Assembly (NCBI GenBank): GCA_900545495.1
Contig: UQZJ01000002.1
Span: forward strand, 93,826 to 157,825
Direction: 5' to 3'
Origin: an uncultured Eubacteriales bacterium
GTDB lineage: Bacteria > Bacillota > Clostridia > Oscillospirales > Oscillospiraceae
Length of the DNA: 64,000 bases
Below, piece after piece: positions 41,556 to 50,800 of the stretch (the first letter of the stretch is position 1; the number at the start of each line of letters is the position of its first letter). The notes under the pieces were generated by a model, which searched no databases, had not been told where the DNA came from, and saw nothing but the letters and a program-made list of their open reading frames with translations. The translations under genes and the position numbers were made by a program.

Positions 41556-42857
41556 ATGGAAATAAAACGAGATCGCTATTTGAAAAAAATCATCTCCTTC
41601 ATGTGGGATGGTCAGGTGAAGGTGATCACTGGCATCCGCAGATGCGGCAAGTCCTTTCTGCTTCGCAATCTGTTCAAGAGTTACCTTCTCGGTGAGGGTG
41701 TTACCGAAGATCATATTCTGTCCTTTGAGTTGGACTTGACCCGTGATATTCGCTATCGCAATCCGCTGGAGCTTTCGGCTCATGTCCGTGAGATCGTAGA
41801 ACACAGTGCAGACCAATATTATCTTTTTGTAGACGAGATTCAGATGTCCGACGAGGTTCCGAATCCCTACAATCCAGATGGCAAGAAGGTTACCTTCTAC
41901 GACGCGCTCAACGATTTGAAATCCTTGTCCAACTTGGACATTTATGTGACCGGCAGCAACTCCAAAATGCTGTCCTCCGATATACTGACTGAGTTCCGGG
42001 GACGGAGCGACGAGATCCGTGTGCATCCGCTTTCCTTTGCCGAATACTATTCAGCCGTAGGCGGTGATAAGCAGGATGCCTTTGAGGACTATGCCTTCTA
42101 CGGCGGTATGCCGCTGATCCTGTCCCGTCCCACGGATGCCGCGAAAATGGCTTATCTGAAATCGCTGTTTTCTGAGGTCTATCTGAAGGACATTGTAGAG
42201 CGGAAGAAGATCAAGCGTGAGGATGTGCTGTCCGCGATTCTTGATCTGCTGTGTTCGTCTATCGGCTCTCTGACCAACCCAACGAAGGTTGCTGCCGCCA
42301 TCAACACAGTGCAGAAGCGTAGCGGTGAAAATGTCGTTGCCTTGAACACCGTGAAAGCCTATATGGATCACTTATCGGATTCCTTCCTCTTTACCGAATG
42401 CAAGCGCTGGGATGTGAAGGGCAAGAACTATTTTGACTATCCCAACAAATACTACTGTGAGGACATTGGACTGAGAAATGCCCGTATCGGCTTCCGCCAG
42501 CAGGAAATGACGCACATCATGGAGAACATCATTTTCAATGAGTTGATGATCCGTGAATGCGCCGTTGACATCGGCATTGTCTACGGCAACGAGAAAAATA
42601 CCAAAGGAAAGGTCGTGCCGGTCGCGCGGGAAATCGACTTCATTGCAACCTCCGGTGGCAAGAAGACCTATATCCAGTCTGCCTACGCATTGGGAACAGC
42701 GGAAAAGGCGATCACCGAGAATAAGCCTTTCGCGCTGACCGGTGATTCCTTCCCGAAGATCATTGTCCGTCATGACATCCGTAAGCGTTGGTATGATGAG
42801 GGCGGCATTCTCAATATCGGCGTCATCGACTTCCTGCTGGATGACACGCTTGTCTGA
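41556..42857 (+). CDS. AAA ATPase with DUF4143 C-terminus
   Basis: 433 residues. Walker A GIRRCGKSFLLRNL near residue 30 and Walker B YYLFVDEIQMSDE near residue 92; sensor-like IYVTGSNSKMLSS follows. The C-terminal half is DUF4143-type with EIDFIATSGGKKTYIQSAYA, an acidic-D motif as in PD-(D/E)xK folds. The gene is the only plus-strand gene between 21 and 64 kb, with its own promoter and terminator, and lies between a sortase remnant and an intact sortase, so it was probably inserted. Related in type, not sequence, to the ATPase at 25417. Cellular role unknown. Confidence 0.87.
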   Translation: MEIKRDRYLKKIISFMWDGQVKVITGIRRCGKSFLLRNLFKSYLLGEGVTEDHILSFELDLTRDIRYRNPLELSAHVREIVEHSADQYYLFVDEIQMSDEVPNPYNPDGKKVTFYDALNDLKSLSNLDIYVTGSNSKMLSSDILTEFRGRSDEIRVHPLSFAEYYSAVGGDKQDAFEDYAFYGGMPLILSRPTDAAKMAYLKSLFSEVYLKDIVERKKIKREDVLSAILDLLCSSIGSLTNPTKVAAAINTVQKRSGENVVALNTVKAYMDHLSDSFLFTECKRWDVKGKNYFDYPNKYYCEDIGLRNARIGFRQQEMTHIMENIIFNELMIRECAVDIGIVYGNEKNTKGKVVPVAREIDFIATSGGKKTYIQSAYALGTAEKAITENKPFALTGDSFPKIIVRHDIRKRWYDEGGILNIGVIDFLLDDTLV

Positions 42858-42870
42858 ATCCTCTCAAAAT

Positions 42871-42909
42871 AAAACTGCTCACCGTGATTGGCTCATGGTG
42901 GGCAGTTTT
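42871..42909. terminator. Bidirectional terminator between ATPase and sortase genes
   Basis: AAAACTGC (42871-42878) pairs with GCAGTTTT (42902-42909), extended inward to CACC/GGTG. A-run on one side and T-run on the other let it serve both convergent genes; it overlaps the sortase stop. Confidence 0.8.
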
Positions 42910-43580
42910 TCGCAGTACACCACATACCTTTGCCGCCCACCGCTGGCGTAAGGATGGCAGGTCAACAGCGTCAGCAGGTCGCGGCTTTGCTGTATCTTGA
43001 TCTTATCCACCTCATGGGGCTGGATGATCTGAATGTCCGTCACGGTGTAGGTTAGTATCTCCCACAGGTTGGTGAGCTTCACGGTATCGCCCACCTGCAA
43101 GCGGTCGATATACCGGAAGTAATCCGCACCGCGCCAGCCCCGGTGTCCGGCAATGACGCAGTTGGTGTTATCCCCACCGATGGGCGCGGACGTGTTGCCC
43201 AGCACCGCCGCGCCTGCGGCAAGGTGAGCGTCGGACGCGCCCAAATAAACCGGCATGGTCAGCTCCATGGCAGGTATCTCCAGCACACCGATAATCTCGT
43301 CCTCGATGCCGTATGCCACAAGGTCGGTGGCGGGCTCCTCGCAGGCTTCAAGGTCAGCGAGGCCAGATTGTTTCTCGTTATAGATGCGCTGATTGTACTC
43401 CTGCAAGGCTGCCAGCAGTTCAGGGTACTTCTGTTCCGGCTCATTACGCTCGGCCAAGAACTCCCGCACCGCTGCATCTGTGTCGGCTTGCAGCCTTTGT
43501 CCCGTGAACACCGGCCACAGCATCGCACAGATGCCCGCCACGACCAACAGTGCCGCCAGCATAAAAGACAGCTTACGCAT
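42879..43580 (-). CDS. Sortase, housekeeping/class D-like
   Basis: 233 residues. N-terminal membrane helix (about 4-24), then the catalytic domain. Catalytic residues are visible: His in CVIAGHRGWRGADYF, Cys in LLTLLTCHPYASGG, Arg in GGRQRYVVYC. No C-terminal membrane helix. Sortases cleave LPxTG-type signals and join proteins covalently. As the second sortase in the pilus operon it probably attaches the finished pilus to the cell wall. Its start overlaps the end of the class C sortase gene by 8 bases. Confidence 0.88.
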   Translation of the reverse strand: MRKLSFMLAALLVVAGICAMLWPVFTGQRLQADTDAAVREFLAERNEPEQKYPELLAALQEYNQRIYNEKQSGLADLEACEEPATDLVAYGIEDEIIGVLEIPAMELTMPVYLGASDAHLAAGAAVLGNTSAPIGGDNTNCVIAGHRGWRGADYFRYIDRLQVGDTVKLTNLWEILTYTVTDIQIIQPHEVDKIKIQQSRDLLTLLTCHPYASGGRQRYVVYCEKLPTMSQSR

Positions 43581-44388
43581 GGCGACACCTCCTTACCAAA
43601 AAGTAGGCACCACCGATTACCGCCACCGCGCCAAGGCCGATACCCAAGCCAGTGAGGTAATGCTGCGTCCAGGAGGATGCCACAGGTTTTTCTGCGGCGG
43701 CAGGCGCTTCCTGCTCCGGCACATACGGCACACGATGGCCTCGCACCAGCAATCGGTGGGTATTGACACCAAAAGGGGTACAGGTCACCAGCGTGACTAA
43801 ATCCTTGCCATCCTCAATTTGGAGCAGGCTCGTGTCCGTGGGCAGCACCGTGTGGATGGTGTCCACCTTATAGGCCAGCGTATCGCCCAGCACGTGGATG
43901 TAAAACGTGTCGCCCTCTGCAAGCTGGTCAATGTCCGAAAACAGCTTGGAACTCGCCAGTCCACTGTGCGCCGACAGCACCGCATGGGTGCTTTCTCCGC
44001 CTACCGGCAGAGATGTGCCAACCACATGGCCAACTGACTTTTCCAGCGTGTCCGCGTCCGTGCCGTGCTGTATCGGCAGATATACGTTGATTTTGGGAAT
44101 ATCGATGTAGCACATAACACCGCCCACCGTGAGCTGCTGGGCATACGCCAAGGGAGGGGCGGATGCCCCTCCCTCAGTGATAGTTGCGCCGGACAGCATG
44201 GCGTTGTACTGTTCTGCGGCTTCACGCTGGGCGGTCAGCTCGGCGTCATCGGTGTCCGCGATAACTGCGGTGTAGGTGGCTTCCACATCGGAATGATACT
44301 TTTCATTCAAGAGTTCTCCCACCAATGGGTAAAACAGAAGCCCCAACGCCACAGCACCGCAAGCCGCCGATAGTAGCCAGCGCTTCAC
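43573..44388 (-). CDS. srtC: Class C (pilin-polymerising) sortase
   Basis: 271 residues. N-terminal helix (about 4-24), catalytic His in AVLSAHSGLASSKLF, Cys in LVTLVTCTPFGVNTHRLLVRG (Cys and Arg both intact), and a C-terminal membrane helix (about 240-262), the typical class C layout with both ends anchored. It polymerises the backbone pilin. Gene order backbone pilin, srtC, second sortase with 4-8 base overlaps shows tight coupling. Confidence 0.93.
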   Translation of the reverse strand: MKRWLLSAACGAVALGLLFYPLVGELLNEKYHSDVEATYTAVIADTDDAELTAQREAAEQYNAMLSGATITEGGASAPPLAYAQQLTVGGVMCYIDIPKINVYLPIQHGTDADTLEKSVGHVVGTSLPVGGESTHAVLSAHSGLASSKLFSDIDQLAEGDTFYIHVLGDTLAYKVDTIHTVLPTDTSLLQIEDGKDLVTLVTCTPFGVNTHRLLVRGHRVPYVPEQEAPAAAEKPVASSWTQHYLTGLGIGLGAVAVIGGAYFLVRRCRHA

Positions 44389-46220
44389 TGCTCGTTCTTA
44401 TGCTTACGGCTGCGGATTACGATGAAAGCCGCCGCGCCCAGCAGTGCCACGCCACCGATAGTGAACATCCACGTGCCATAGCCGCCGGTCTTGGGCAGGT
44501 CGAAGCCGGGGTTATTGACCACAGTCAGCGGCACAATGGCGTTGCCGTCCGTCATGGTGACATCCTTGCCGTTGACGGTGGCGGAGGCGGTCAGCAGCTT
44601 GGTGCCGCACTTCTCACACTGGCCGCTCTCAGCGGTCTTGATAACGATCTTGACCGCGTCCCTCAGCAGCACATAGCCCTTGTCGGTGACAATTTCGGTC
44701 AGGCTGTAAGCATCGTCCTCCAGCCCTTTGACCACGATGTGACCCTGTGCATTGGGAATGAACGTAGTAGCGTCAGATTTCTTGGCGGTAAGACCCTTGG
44801 CGTAGTACACACCGTCCTTCTGCTCCGCGATGATATAGCAGTCGTCAGTATCATTATGCAGCCGGAACTTCACGTTCCGCACGTTGCCGCCGTTATCGCT
44901 GAACTGCTTGAGAACGTCGATGCCGTATGTATACACATGACAGCAATCCTTGAGGGTGTCAAAGTAAGTCGTGTTGGTACGCTTCCAAGTCAGCACGACC
45001 TCGTTGGGATTGTCGGTATCGCCCATCTTGGCGTCGGCGGTCAGGGTGGCGGCGTAGGTGATCCGCATGGTGCAGTCGGAATAACCGCGCTTGACACCGT
45101 CGATGTACACAGAGGTCGCCTCATTGATCTCACTCAGGCCGGATTCGGTCATGCGAATGGTCATGGTGTTGGCTGCGTCATCATAGGCCACGGCGAATTT
45201 GCCGGAGGTTTCATCCCATGTGGTGATCTTGTCGGTGCAGCCAGCGTCCTTAAAGAACTCGATGACCACATCGTTCTTGTTGTATTTGATGCCCTTGCTC
45301 AAAGTGTCCGCATAGGTGTACTCGCTCAGGCTGGATGCCTTGTAGGTGATGGTGGGCAGGGTGCTGATGATCTGATAGTCCACCGTGTCGCCCACGGAGG
45401 CGGTGGCAGTGTGAGCGTACCCATCGGTGATGTCAGTCAGGCTGCCGTTGTTCTTGCCGGTGGAGTTCTTTGCTTCACGCACGGTCTTTTCAAGGTCAGG
45501 ATTGCCGGTCTGATTCTTGGGGTAGACGGTCACATCGTAATTCCACGCCGCGCCGTCGATGGTAGTCATGGGCAGAGATACAAAGAAGGGGTTGCAGGTG
45601 CTGGTGACATTCTCAGGGACGCGAGTCTCCACGACGAGATACAAGCCCTGCTCCATCTGGTCAGCAAAGGTGTGACCGGCAGTGTCCGTTTCGGTCATGG
45701 CTACGCCGCCGTTCTTGACGGCGGTTTCCAGAGCGTTCTTCACGTTCGTGGCATTGGCAGTCAGCGCAGCGGACAGCTTGTTGTTCAGCATATCGCTGGT
45801 GAAGTAGTTGACGCCGTTCTCAGTCTTGTGTGCGTCTGCGCCGGTCAGGCCGATGGCGGACAGCACGGCATTAGAGCGTTCAGAGCCATCAAAGCCATAC
45901 AGCACACCCACCGTGCGCTGACCGTCCAACACTTCATTGTTCATGGTGATGTCGGCCACGCGGAGGTATGTGAACTCTACGCCCTGAATGGCGTACTTGC
46001 TCAGCTTGTCGATAACCGCATCGTCATGCAGGCCGGCGGAAACGTAGGACTCCGCATCCCATGCGCCGTCTTTGCTGGCTGTGGTGATGTCGTATTTATA
46101 GATGCTCAGGGATGCTTTTTTGCTGGGATCGATGGTAGGTTCTGCGAACGCTGTGGTGATGAGGCTCAGAGCCATGATAGCGGCCATGAGCATGGCCAAT
46201 ACGCGATGGATCTTTTTCAT
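44385..46220 (-). CDS. Backbone (major) pilin, SpaH/EbpB type, LPKTG
   Basis: 611 residues. Signal peptide at 1-27 (ends TTAFAEP). Pilin motif VTVYPKNQTG near residue 230 supplies the lysine used for polymerisation. SpaH-type isopeptide D1/D2 domains and a SpaA-like domain (about 410-500) follow. The C-terminal sorting signal is DLPKTGGYG, a hydrophobic helix and RSRKHKNEQ. All elements of a sortase-polymerised pilus shaft are present. Start overlaps the tip adhesin stop by 4 bases. Pili of this kind mediate adhesion; on a conjugative element they may hold mating cells together. Confidence 0.93.
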   Translation of the reverse strand: MKKIHRVLAMLMAAIMALSLITTAFAEPTIDPSKKASLSIYKYDITTASKDGAWDAESYVSAGLHDDAVIDKLSKYAIQGVEFTYLRVADITMNNEVLDGQRTVGVLYGFDGSERSNAVLSAIGLTGADAHKTENGVNYFTSDMLNNKLSAALTANATNVKNALETAVKNGGVAMTETDTAGHTFADQMEQGLYLVVETRVPENVTSTCNPFFVSLPMTTIDGAAWNYDVTVYPKNQTGNPDLEKTVREAKNSTGKNNGSLTDITDGYAHTATASVGDTVDYQIISTLPTITYKASSLSEYTYADTLSKGIKYNKNDVVIEFFKDAGCTDKITTWDETSGKFAVAYDDAANTMTIRMTESGLSEINEATSVYIDGVKRGYSDCTMRITYAATLTADAKMGDTDNPNEVVLTWKRTNTTYFDTLKDCCHVYTYGIDVLKQFSDNGGNVRNVKFRLHNDTDDCYIIAEQKDGVYYAKGLTAKKSDATTFIPNAQGHIVVKGLEDDAYSLTEIVTDKGYVLLRDAVKIVIKTAESGQCEKCGTKLLTASATVNGKDVTMTDGNAIVPLTVVNNPGFDLPKTGGYGTWMFTIGGVALLGAAAFIVIRSRKHKNEQ

Positions 46221-48379
46221 TTGGTGTCCTCCTCCATTTCAAATTTTTTGCAAAAACAAACACCCGCCATGAGAGCGAGTGCTACGAACAGAATATAGGT
46301 TGTAAATCCCGTGCCGCCCGTGAACGGCAGGGCAAATCCCGCATTGTTGCAGGCAGTGATGGTAATGTCTCGGTTATTGCTGTCCAACGTTCCTGTGAAC
46401 AGCGGCTCTGTCAGCAGCGTATACCCTGTGGGAGCTTTGGTTTCCGTCACGCGGTACTGCACACCGATCTTGAGGTCGCTCCACTTGGCGATACCGGCCT
46501 TGTCGGTGGTGATTTTGCCCACCTCCGTCCACGTCTGACCGTCTGTGGAAGTTTCCAGCAGCAGCTCTGCACCAGCAAGCGGTGCGCCCGTCGCATCCAC
46601 CTTGCAGACGCTGATGCTGCCCTTGGCGGGTGCGTTCTCACGGGTGACCTTGATATTGAGGTTTGCTGTGGTCAGGCTGAAATCGTATTGTGTCTCGTCC
46701 AGCACATAGCCGTCCACGGTGCTGATCTCCTGATAGAAGTATTTGCCAAGTCGCAGGCCGGAGAATGTCACCTTGCCGGTGACATCGGTCGTGCCATCCA
46801 CGATCTTGCTGCCATCGGCGGCGAAAAGACGATACACCACACCGGCCAGCGGCTGTTTTGTTTCTACGTCCACCTTCAAGACCTCAATGCTGCCTTTGAC
46901 CGGCATATTCTCGCGAGTAACCTTCAGCACCTGCCCGTTTTGATTCAGCACAGCGGAGTACGCCGTGGTATCCAAAACATATCCGTCCGGTGCTTTGAAT
47001 TCCTTGTAGGTATAGCTACCCAACCGCAGGTTGGAGAAGGTCAGCTTGCCGTTGGCATCCGTATAGCCCTCCGTGACCTGTTTACCAGAAGCATCATACA
47101 GTCGGAAGCCCACGCCTTGCAGCGGTGTCTTGTGATCAGCGTCCACCTTGACGATCTCGATGCTGGCCTTGGCAGGTGTGTTGGTTCTCTTTTGCGTAAT
47201 GTTCAGTGCCGTGGCCGTAATGGTAATCTGATACTTGGTGTTGTCCACCACATAGCCGCTGGGCGCGCTGATCTCCTGATAGCTGTACTTTCCCTGTGGA
47301 AGATCCTTGAACACTGCCTTACCGTCCGCACCGGTAGTCATGTCAGCCACCTTTTTACCATTGGCATCAAATAGCCGATAGGTCACGCCTGCCAGTGCCT
47401 TGCCGTTTTCTGCGTCCACCTTATTGATGGTCAGGCTGCCTTTCTCCTCCACAATTTTGACCTTAAAATGAATGTACGCCCACACGGGGTCGGGCAGTGA
47501 GGTCAACGCGGCGCAAGCCTGATAATTGCTGCCATTGCTGGGCTCCAGCAGCACAGCCTCCGTACCCTCCACATCCAGTGCGTAGCCGTAGTCGCTGCTG
47601 ATATAACCGTTCAGCTTCGCTGCAGCGTCCTTTGTGGCCGTCACGGTCAGTACATTACGCCGCTGGCTGACGGTTACGCCGCTGATATTGGTCCGGAAGT
47701 AGTACTGCGACAGCACACCATTGGTATCGGTGGCTGTACCCACATACTGACTGCCGTCCCATGTCAGCGTAATGGCATTAGCGTCCGAAAGCTGATTGCG
47801 GTACTTCACAGCAAAGCTGGGGATCACGCCATGACCCATAATGCGGTCAATAAGGATGTCATACGCCTCCTGCACGCCGTCGCCGGCGTAGTGGAACAGG
47901 TTGGCGCAGGTGGTATCATACAGGGTGTACGGATAGGTCGTGCCGCGGTAGCCGCACACGAACTCCCAAATCACCGCCTGCGTCGCCAGCTGCGCGCAGT
48001 CGGGATGGATACCATAAAAATCATAGTTGCCGCCGTAGCCGTAGGAGAGTGCCAGCGTCACAGCGTACCGCTGATTCCAGCTCAGGCTGCTCCAACTGGT
48101 GGAGGAGTAGCTCAGATCGCCGCTGGCAGAGCGAACGGATGGCTCCATGCAATAGGCAGGCACCGTTACGCCTGTATCATCTCTGGTAAAGTATTTCAGC
48201 TTTGTGCTGGTAAACGCGCCCCACTGCGGTACGGGCGTTTTGTCCTCATGGTAGCGGTACTCGTTACCGCCGCTGACCGTGCCTGTGACTGTGGCTGCGT
48301 GGGCGGTCACGATGGACAGACCCATGATTGCTACTAAAAGGCATACCAGCGTCAACAGCTTAGGAATTGTTTTCTTCAT
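46217..48379 (-). CDS. Tip adhesin with thioester domain and four SpaA repeats, LPFTG
   Basis: 720 residues from ATG at 48379 (GAAAGGACGAGC upstream). Signal peptide at 1-29. An N-terminal thioester domain is indicated by VPAYCMEPS (reactive Cys near 77) and QLATQAVIWEFVCGY (TQxxhW motif with the partner Gln), which in known adhesins forms a covalent bond to target surfaces. About four Cna_B/SpaA repeats follow (SLTINKVDAENGKALAGVTY and similar). The C-terminal signal is LPFTGGTG, a membrane helix and KKFEMEEDTK. Likely the pilus tip. Confidence 0.92.
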   Translation of the reverse strand: MKKTIPKLLTLVCLLVAIMGLSIVTAHAATVTGTVSGGNEYRYHEDKTPVPQWGAFTSTKLKYFTRDDTGVTVPAYCMEPSVRSASGDLSYSSTSWSSLSWNQRYAVTLALSYGYGGNYDFYGIHPDCAQLATQAVIWEFVCGYRGTTYPYTLYDTTCANLFHYAGDGVQEAYDILIDRIMGHGVIPSFAVKYRNQLSDANAITLTWDGSQYVGTATDTNGVLSQYYFRTNISGVTVSQRRNVLTVTATKDAAAKLNGYISSDYGYALDVEGTEAVLLEPSNGSNYQACAALTSLPDPVWAYIHFKVKIVEEKGSLTINKVDAENGKALAGVTYRLFDANGKKVADMTTGADGKAVFKDLPQGKYSYQEISAPSGYVVDNTKYQITITATALNITQKRTNTPAKASIEIVKVDADHKTPLQGVGFRLYDASGKQVTEGYTDANGKLTFSNLRLGSYTYKEFKAPDGYVLDTTAYSAVLNQNGQVLKVTRENMPVKGSIEVLKVDVETKQPLAGVVYRLFAADGSKIVDGTTDVTGKVTFSGLRLGKYFYQEISTVDGYVLDETQYDFSLTTANLNIKVTRENAPAKGSISVCKVDATGAPLAGAELLLETSTDGQTWTEVGKITTDKAGIAKWSDLKIGVQYRVTETKAPTGYTLLTEPLFTGTLDSNNRDITITACNNAGFALPFTGGTGFTTYILFVALALMAGVCFCKKFEMEEDTK

Positions 48380-48400
48380 GCTCGTCCTTTCTCCCAACGC

Positions 48401-48432
48401 AAAAGACCGGCAGCTCACGCTGTCGGTCTTTT
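48401..48432. terminator. Hairpin between lipoprotein gene and pilus genes
   Basis: AAAAGACCGGCAG (48401-48413) pairs with CTGTCGGTCTTTT (48420-48432) with one wobble, loop CTCACG. A-run and T-run on either side make it a good intrinsic terminator. It probably attenuates read-through from the lipoprotein gene into the pilus genes. Confidence 0.8.
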
Positions 48433-48451
48433 GGTCGGGTATTCAGTTGGT

Positions 48452-49222
48452 TTATCCGTACAGCACCACCACGATGTATTCGTCCGATGCCGCATCGTAG
48501 CGAGCGGTGCAGTTGAACCGCGCATACGCGCTGACTGTTTCCGCGCCGTCCATGGCGGCGAGGCAGGCGAAGGTGGCGTCCACGTTGCCCTTTACGGCGG
48601 CGGTCAGTGCCGCCTGTCCGCCATTCTCTGCCAGCCATGCCACGCTGTCCGCTGTACCGGGGAAGAAGCTGGAGTCAGCGGCGGTCATACCGGTATCGAT
48701 GGTCACGCCGTACTGCGCTCTTGCGTACTCGTTGCCCGCCCGGACAGCCTCCGCGATGGAGTAGATGTCCCCGCTGGCGGCAGGCTTCGGCGCGGGCGCA
48801 GGTTCGGGCGTAGGTTGTTCCTCCTGTTTCTCTGCCGGCTTCTGTGCAGGTGCCGGCGTGGGTGCGGGAGCAGGTGTATCCTCCGGCACAGGCGCGGGTG
48901 TCGCCGGCTCTTTCGGTGCAGCGGGCGGTGCCGTTTCAGCGAGTGCAGGCTGCTTTTCTGCGGCTTTATCCGCATTCTCCGCACCCGCCCGCTCAGGAGC
49001 GACGCTGCTCTCAGATGTATCGCCTCCATCTTCTGTTTGCGGCAGCAGGGATTCGGCCTCCGTGCGCTCCTCTTCGTTCTGCCCGGCCTGACTTGCTGCA
49101 TAGGCAGAGACCTTGGTGTTGGACTCAGACGAATCCGAGACCGGTGCCGGCTGGACTGCGCAGCCTAACAGACACACGGCACTCAAAATAAGTGAAACTA
49201 AACGCATTCTTTTTCTCCTCAT
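48452..49222 (-). CDS. Proline-rich lipoprotein of the pilus locus
   Basis: 256 residues. Lipobox LLGC (lipidated Cys21). The middle (about 60-150) is disordered and very rich in P, A, E and T, suitable for spanning the cell wall. The C-terminal domain (about 155-256) contains EYARAQYGVTIDTGMTAADS and ends with DEYIVVVLYG; it resembles no family that I can name with confidence. ATG at 49222 has AAGGAGAGAACGCCC upstream; a second ATG at 49207 also has a ribosome site. First gene after the shared 49.46-kb promoter. Confidence 0.75.
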   Translation of the reverse strand: MRRKRMRLVSLILSAVCLLGCAVQPAPVSDSSESNTKVSAYAASQAGQNEEERTEAESLLPQTEDGGDTSESSVAPERAGAENADKAAEKQPALAETAPPAAPKEPATPAPVPEDTPAPAPTPAPAQKPAEKQEEQPTPEPAPAPKPAASGDIYSIAEAVRAGNEYARAQYGVTIDTGMTAADSSFFPGTADSVAWLAENGGQAALTAAVKGNVDATFACLAAMDGAETVSAYARFNCTARYDAASDEYIVVVLYG

Positions 49223-49408
49223 GGGCGTTCTCTCCTTTACGTAAATATCGCAGCACTGTTTAATGTGCTTTGAAGATATTTACGACTGGAGCCTCGCCTT
49301 TTTCAACACTATGTACTGTTGTTTGGGTTTTGCGGTGATTGCATTTGCCGCTCGGGCGCGAAACGCTGCTCTGCCTACCACATATAAAACACCCTCTTCC
49401 TGTATGCG

Positions 49409-49440
49409 AAAGACCGCCGAGTTACCACCCGGCGGTCTTT
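49409..49440. terminator. Leader hairpin downstream of the 49.46-kb promoter
   Basis: AAAGACCGCC (49409-49418) pairs perfectly with GGCGGTCTTT (49431-49440). On the minus strand it starts about 12 bases after the expected transcription start and ends in TCTTTC, so it may be an attenuator. The rest of 49223-49408 holds no gene. Confidence 0.7.
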
Positions 49441-49458
49441 ACAATTTTGACTGTACCA

Positions 49459-49505
49459 AGTATAGCACATGGTGATTTACGGCGAAATCGCAAAACAGTG
49501 CCAAT
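49459..49505 (-). promoter_or_regulatory. Conserved 47-bp promoter block, copy 1 (lipoprotein/pilus operon)
   Basis: Matches 61656-61702 at 41 of 47 positions with no gaps. On the minus strand it reads ATTGGCAC, GTTTTGC, the imperfect palindrome GATTTCGCCGTAAATC, 9 bases, then an extended -10 TGCTATACT. The palindrome is a likely activator or repressor site. Confidence 0.75.
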
Positions 49506-49537
49506 CCATTGCCATACCCTGCCGATACCGTGTCAGA

Positions 49538-50782
49538 TCAGACATGCTGCTTGATAATTCGGGTGATGATCCCCAGCGCAACGCCGTGTTCCTCATCCAG
49601 ATGGGTAACGGCAAAGCTGACATCATCCTTTCGTCCGGGTCTGCGCCGATCATAGCAGGAATGCGCTATGGCATTGGCACCGTTGCTAAGGCGGATATAC
49701 ACAACGCCCTTATGGATATGGGTGACCTTCCCGGCATATTTGCCCTGAATACGGCATTTCTGGAGATTGTCATTCTTGCTGTTGCCGGATACGCTTTTGA
49801 TGTCGGCTTTAATTCTGATGTGCTCCGGCTCTGTGCGGTCAATCTCCAGCACGCGTACCAGAGTCTTGTCGCCCACAGCATAGCGGTCATGAGCATCGCC
49901 GATCCAGTCCCACGAAAGATCGCGAGCCAGAATGGATGTCTCCACGCCAAACACTTCGACCCGGACGACCTGCTCCGCCACAGCGATCACACGGGCTTCT
50001 ACCACGCGTCCGTCATAGATACGATACTGTCCGTCACTGTCCTTGCCAAAATAGTAGATCTGCTGCTTCTTCAGCATGGCGTCTTTTCGGCTGGCAACAA
50101 CGGTTCGGCTTTTGGCGTCGATGCCCTTGACCATAAGATCCACCTCTGCGCCCAGCATCTTATTGAGGATCTTCTGGTGTCGAAGGATCATCTCATTATA
50201 GTCAGCACCGTACATATCTGCCGGGAAGTCCAGCACCATCTCCTTCAGGGGGATCACAATGCGGAATCCCTTGTAGTCCACAATGGCAATGGTTTTCCCC
50301 GCCTCCGTTCTTTCAATGCCGCTCAGCATACCGGAGAGCATGCGCCGGGTGCGGTAGGCATTGTGGATCTCGTGCCAGATAATGTCCTCCATCTGCGCCT
50401 GCGTTTCCGCTTCGCCCCGGGCATCCAAAGTCAAAATATCTCTCTGTTGGACAGCGGCAGGTGCAGGTTCAGCAGAGGCGGCAGCATCCTCAGTAGGCGG
50501 CGTAGCCTGCTTCTCCACCTCTACCGTCTTTTTTGCAGCGGTTCGTTTGCGGACAGTGCGCTTGGGCTTTTCAGAGGGCTGGGGATCCTCCGGCACAGTC
50601 ACCACTTCCGCAGGCTCGTCGAGAACACCCTCTGTAGGTACAGTATCCTCCACAACAGGATCGGCTGCGTTTTCCGGCAAACACTCTTCTGCCACCGGCT
50701 GTTCCGCCGTCTCCTCCGGGACGATGGGAAGTGCCGGTGCTTCCGGCATCACGGCAAGTTCTTCTGTTTTCTTTCTCGGCAT
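49538..50782 (-). CDS. S1-like RNA-binding-domain protein of the transfer operon
   Basis: 414 residues. The N-terminal about 130 residues are disordered and rich in E, P, V and T with a basic patch KRTVRKRTAAKKTVEVEKQ. The middle contains DYKGFRIVIPLKEM and VVASRKDAMLKKQQIYYFGK. The C-terminal 75 residues (IQGKYAGKVTHIHKGVVYIR and ALGIITRI) resemble an S1 RNA-binding fold. Lies 18 bases after VirD4 and has its own ribosome site AAGGAGGAAAGTA. Often present in clostridial ICE transfer clusters; its role in conjugation is not known. Confidence 0.75.
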   Translation of the reverse strand: MPRKKTEELAVMPEAPALPIVPEETAEQPVAEECLPENAADPVVEDTVPTEGVLDEPAEVVTVPEDPQPSEKPKRTVRKRTAAKKTVEVEKQATPPTEDAAASAEPAPAAVQQRDILTLDARGEAETQAQMEDIIWHEIHNAYRTRRMLSGMLSGIERTEAGKTIAIVDYKGFRIVIPLKEMVLDFPADMYGADYNEMILRHQKILNKMLGAEVDLMVKGIDAKSRTVVASRKDAMLKKQQIYYFGKDSDGQYRIYDGRVVEARVIAVAEQVVRVEVFGVETSILARDLSWDWIGDAHDRYAVGDKTLVRVLEIDRTEPEHIRIKADIKSVSGNSKNDNLQKCRIQGKYAGKVTHIHKGVVYIRLSNGANAIAHSCYDRRRPGRKDDVSFAVTHLDEEHGVALGIITRIIKQHV

Positions 50783-50800
50783 ATTACTTTCCTCCTTAGC

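Noticed and set aside
44325..46298. Long plus-strand open frame of 657 codons over the pilin gene
   Set aside because: It is antisense to the backbone pilin, which has a signal peptide, pilin motif and sorting signal. The antisense product is H/G/V-rich nonsense produced by GC-biased codons.
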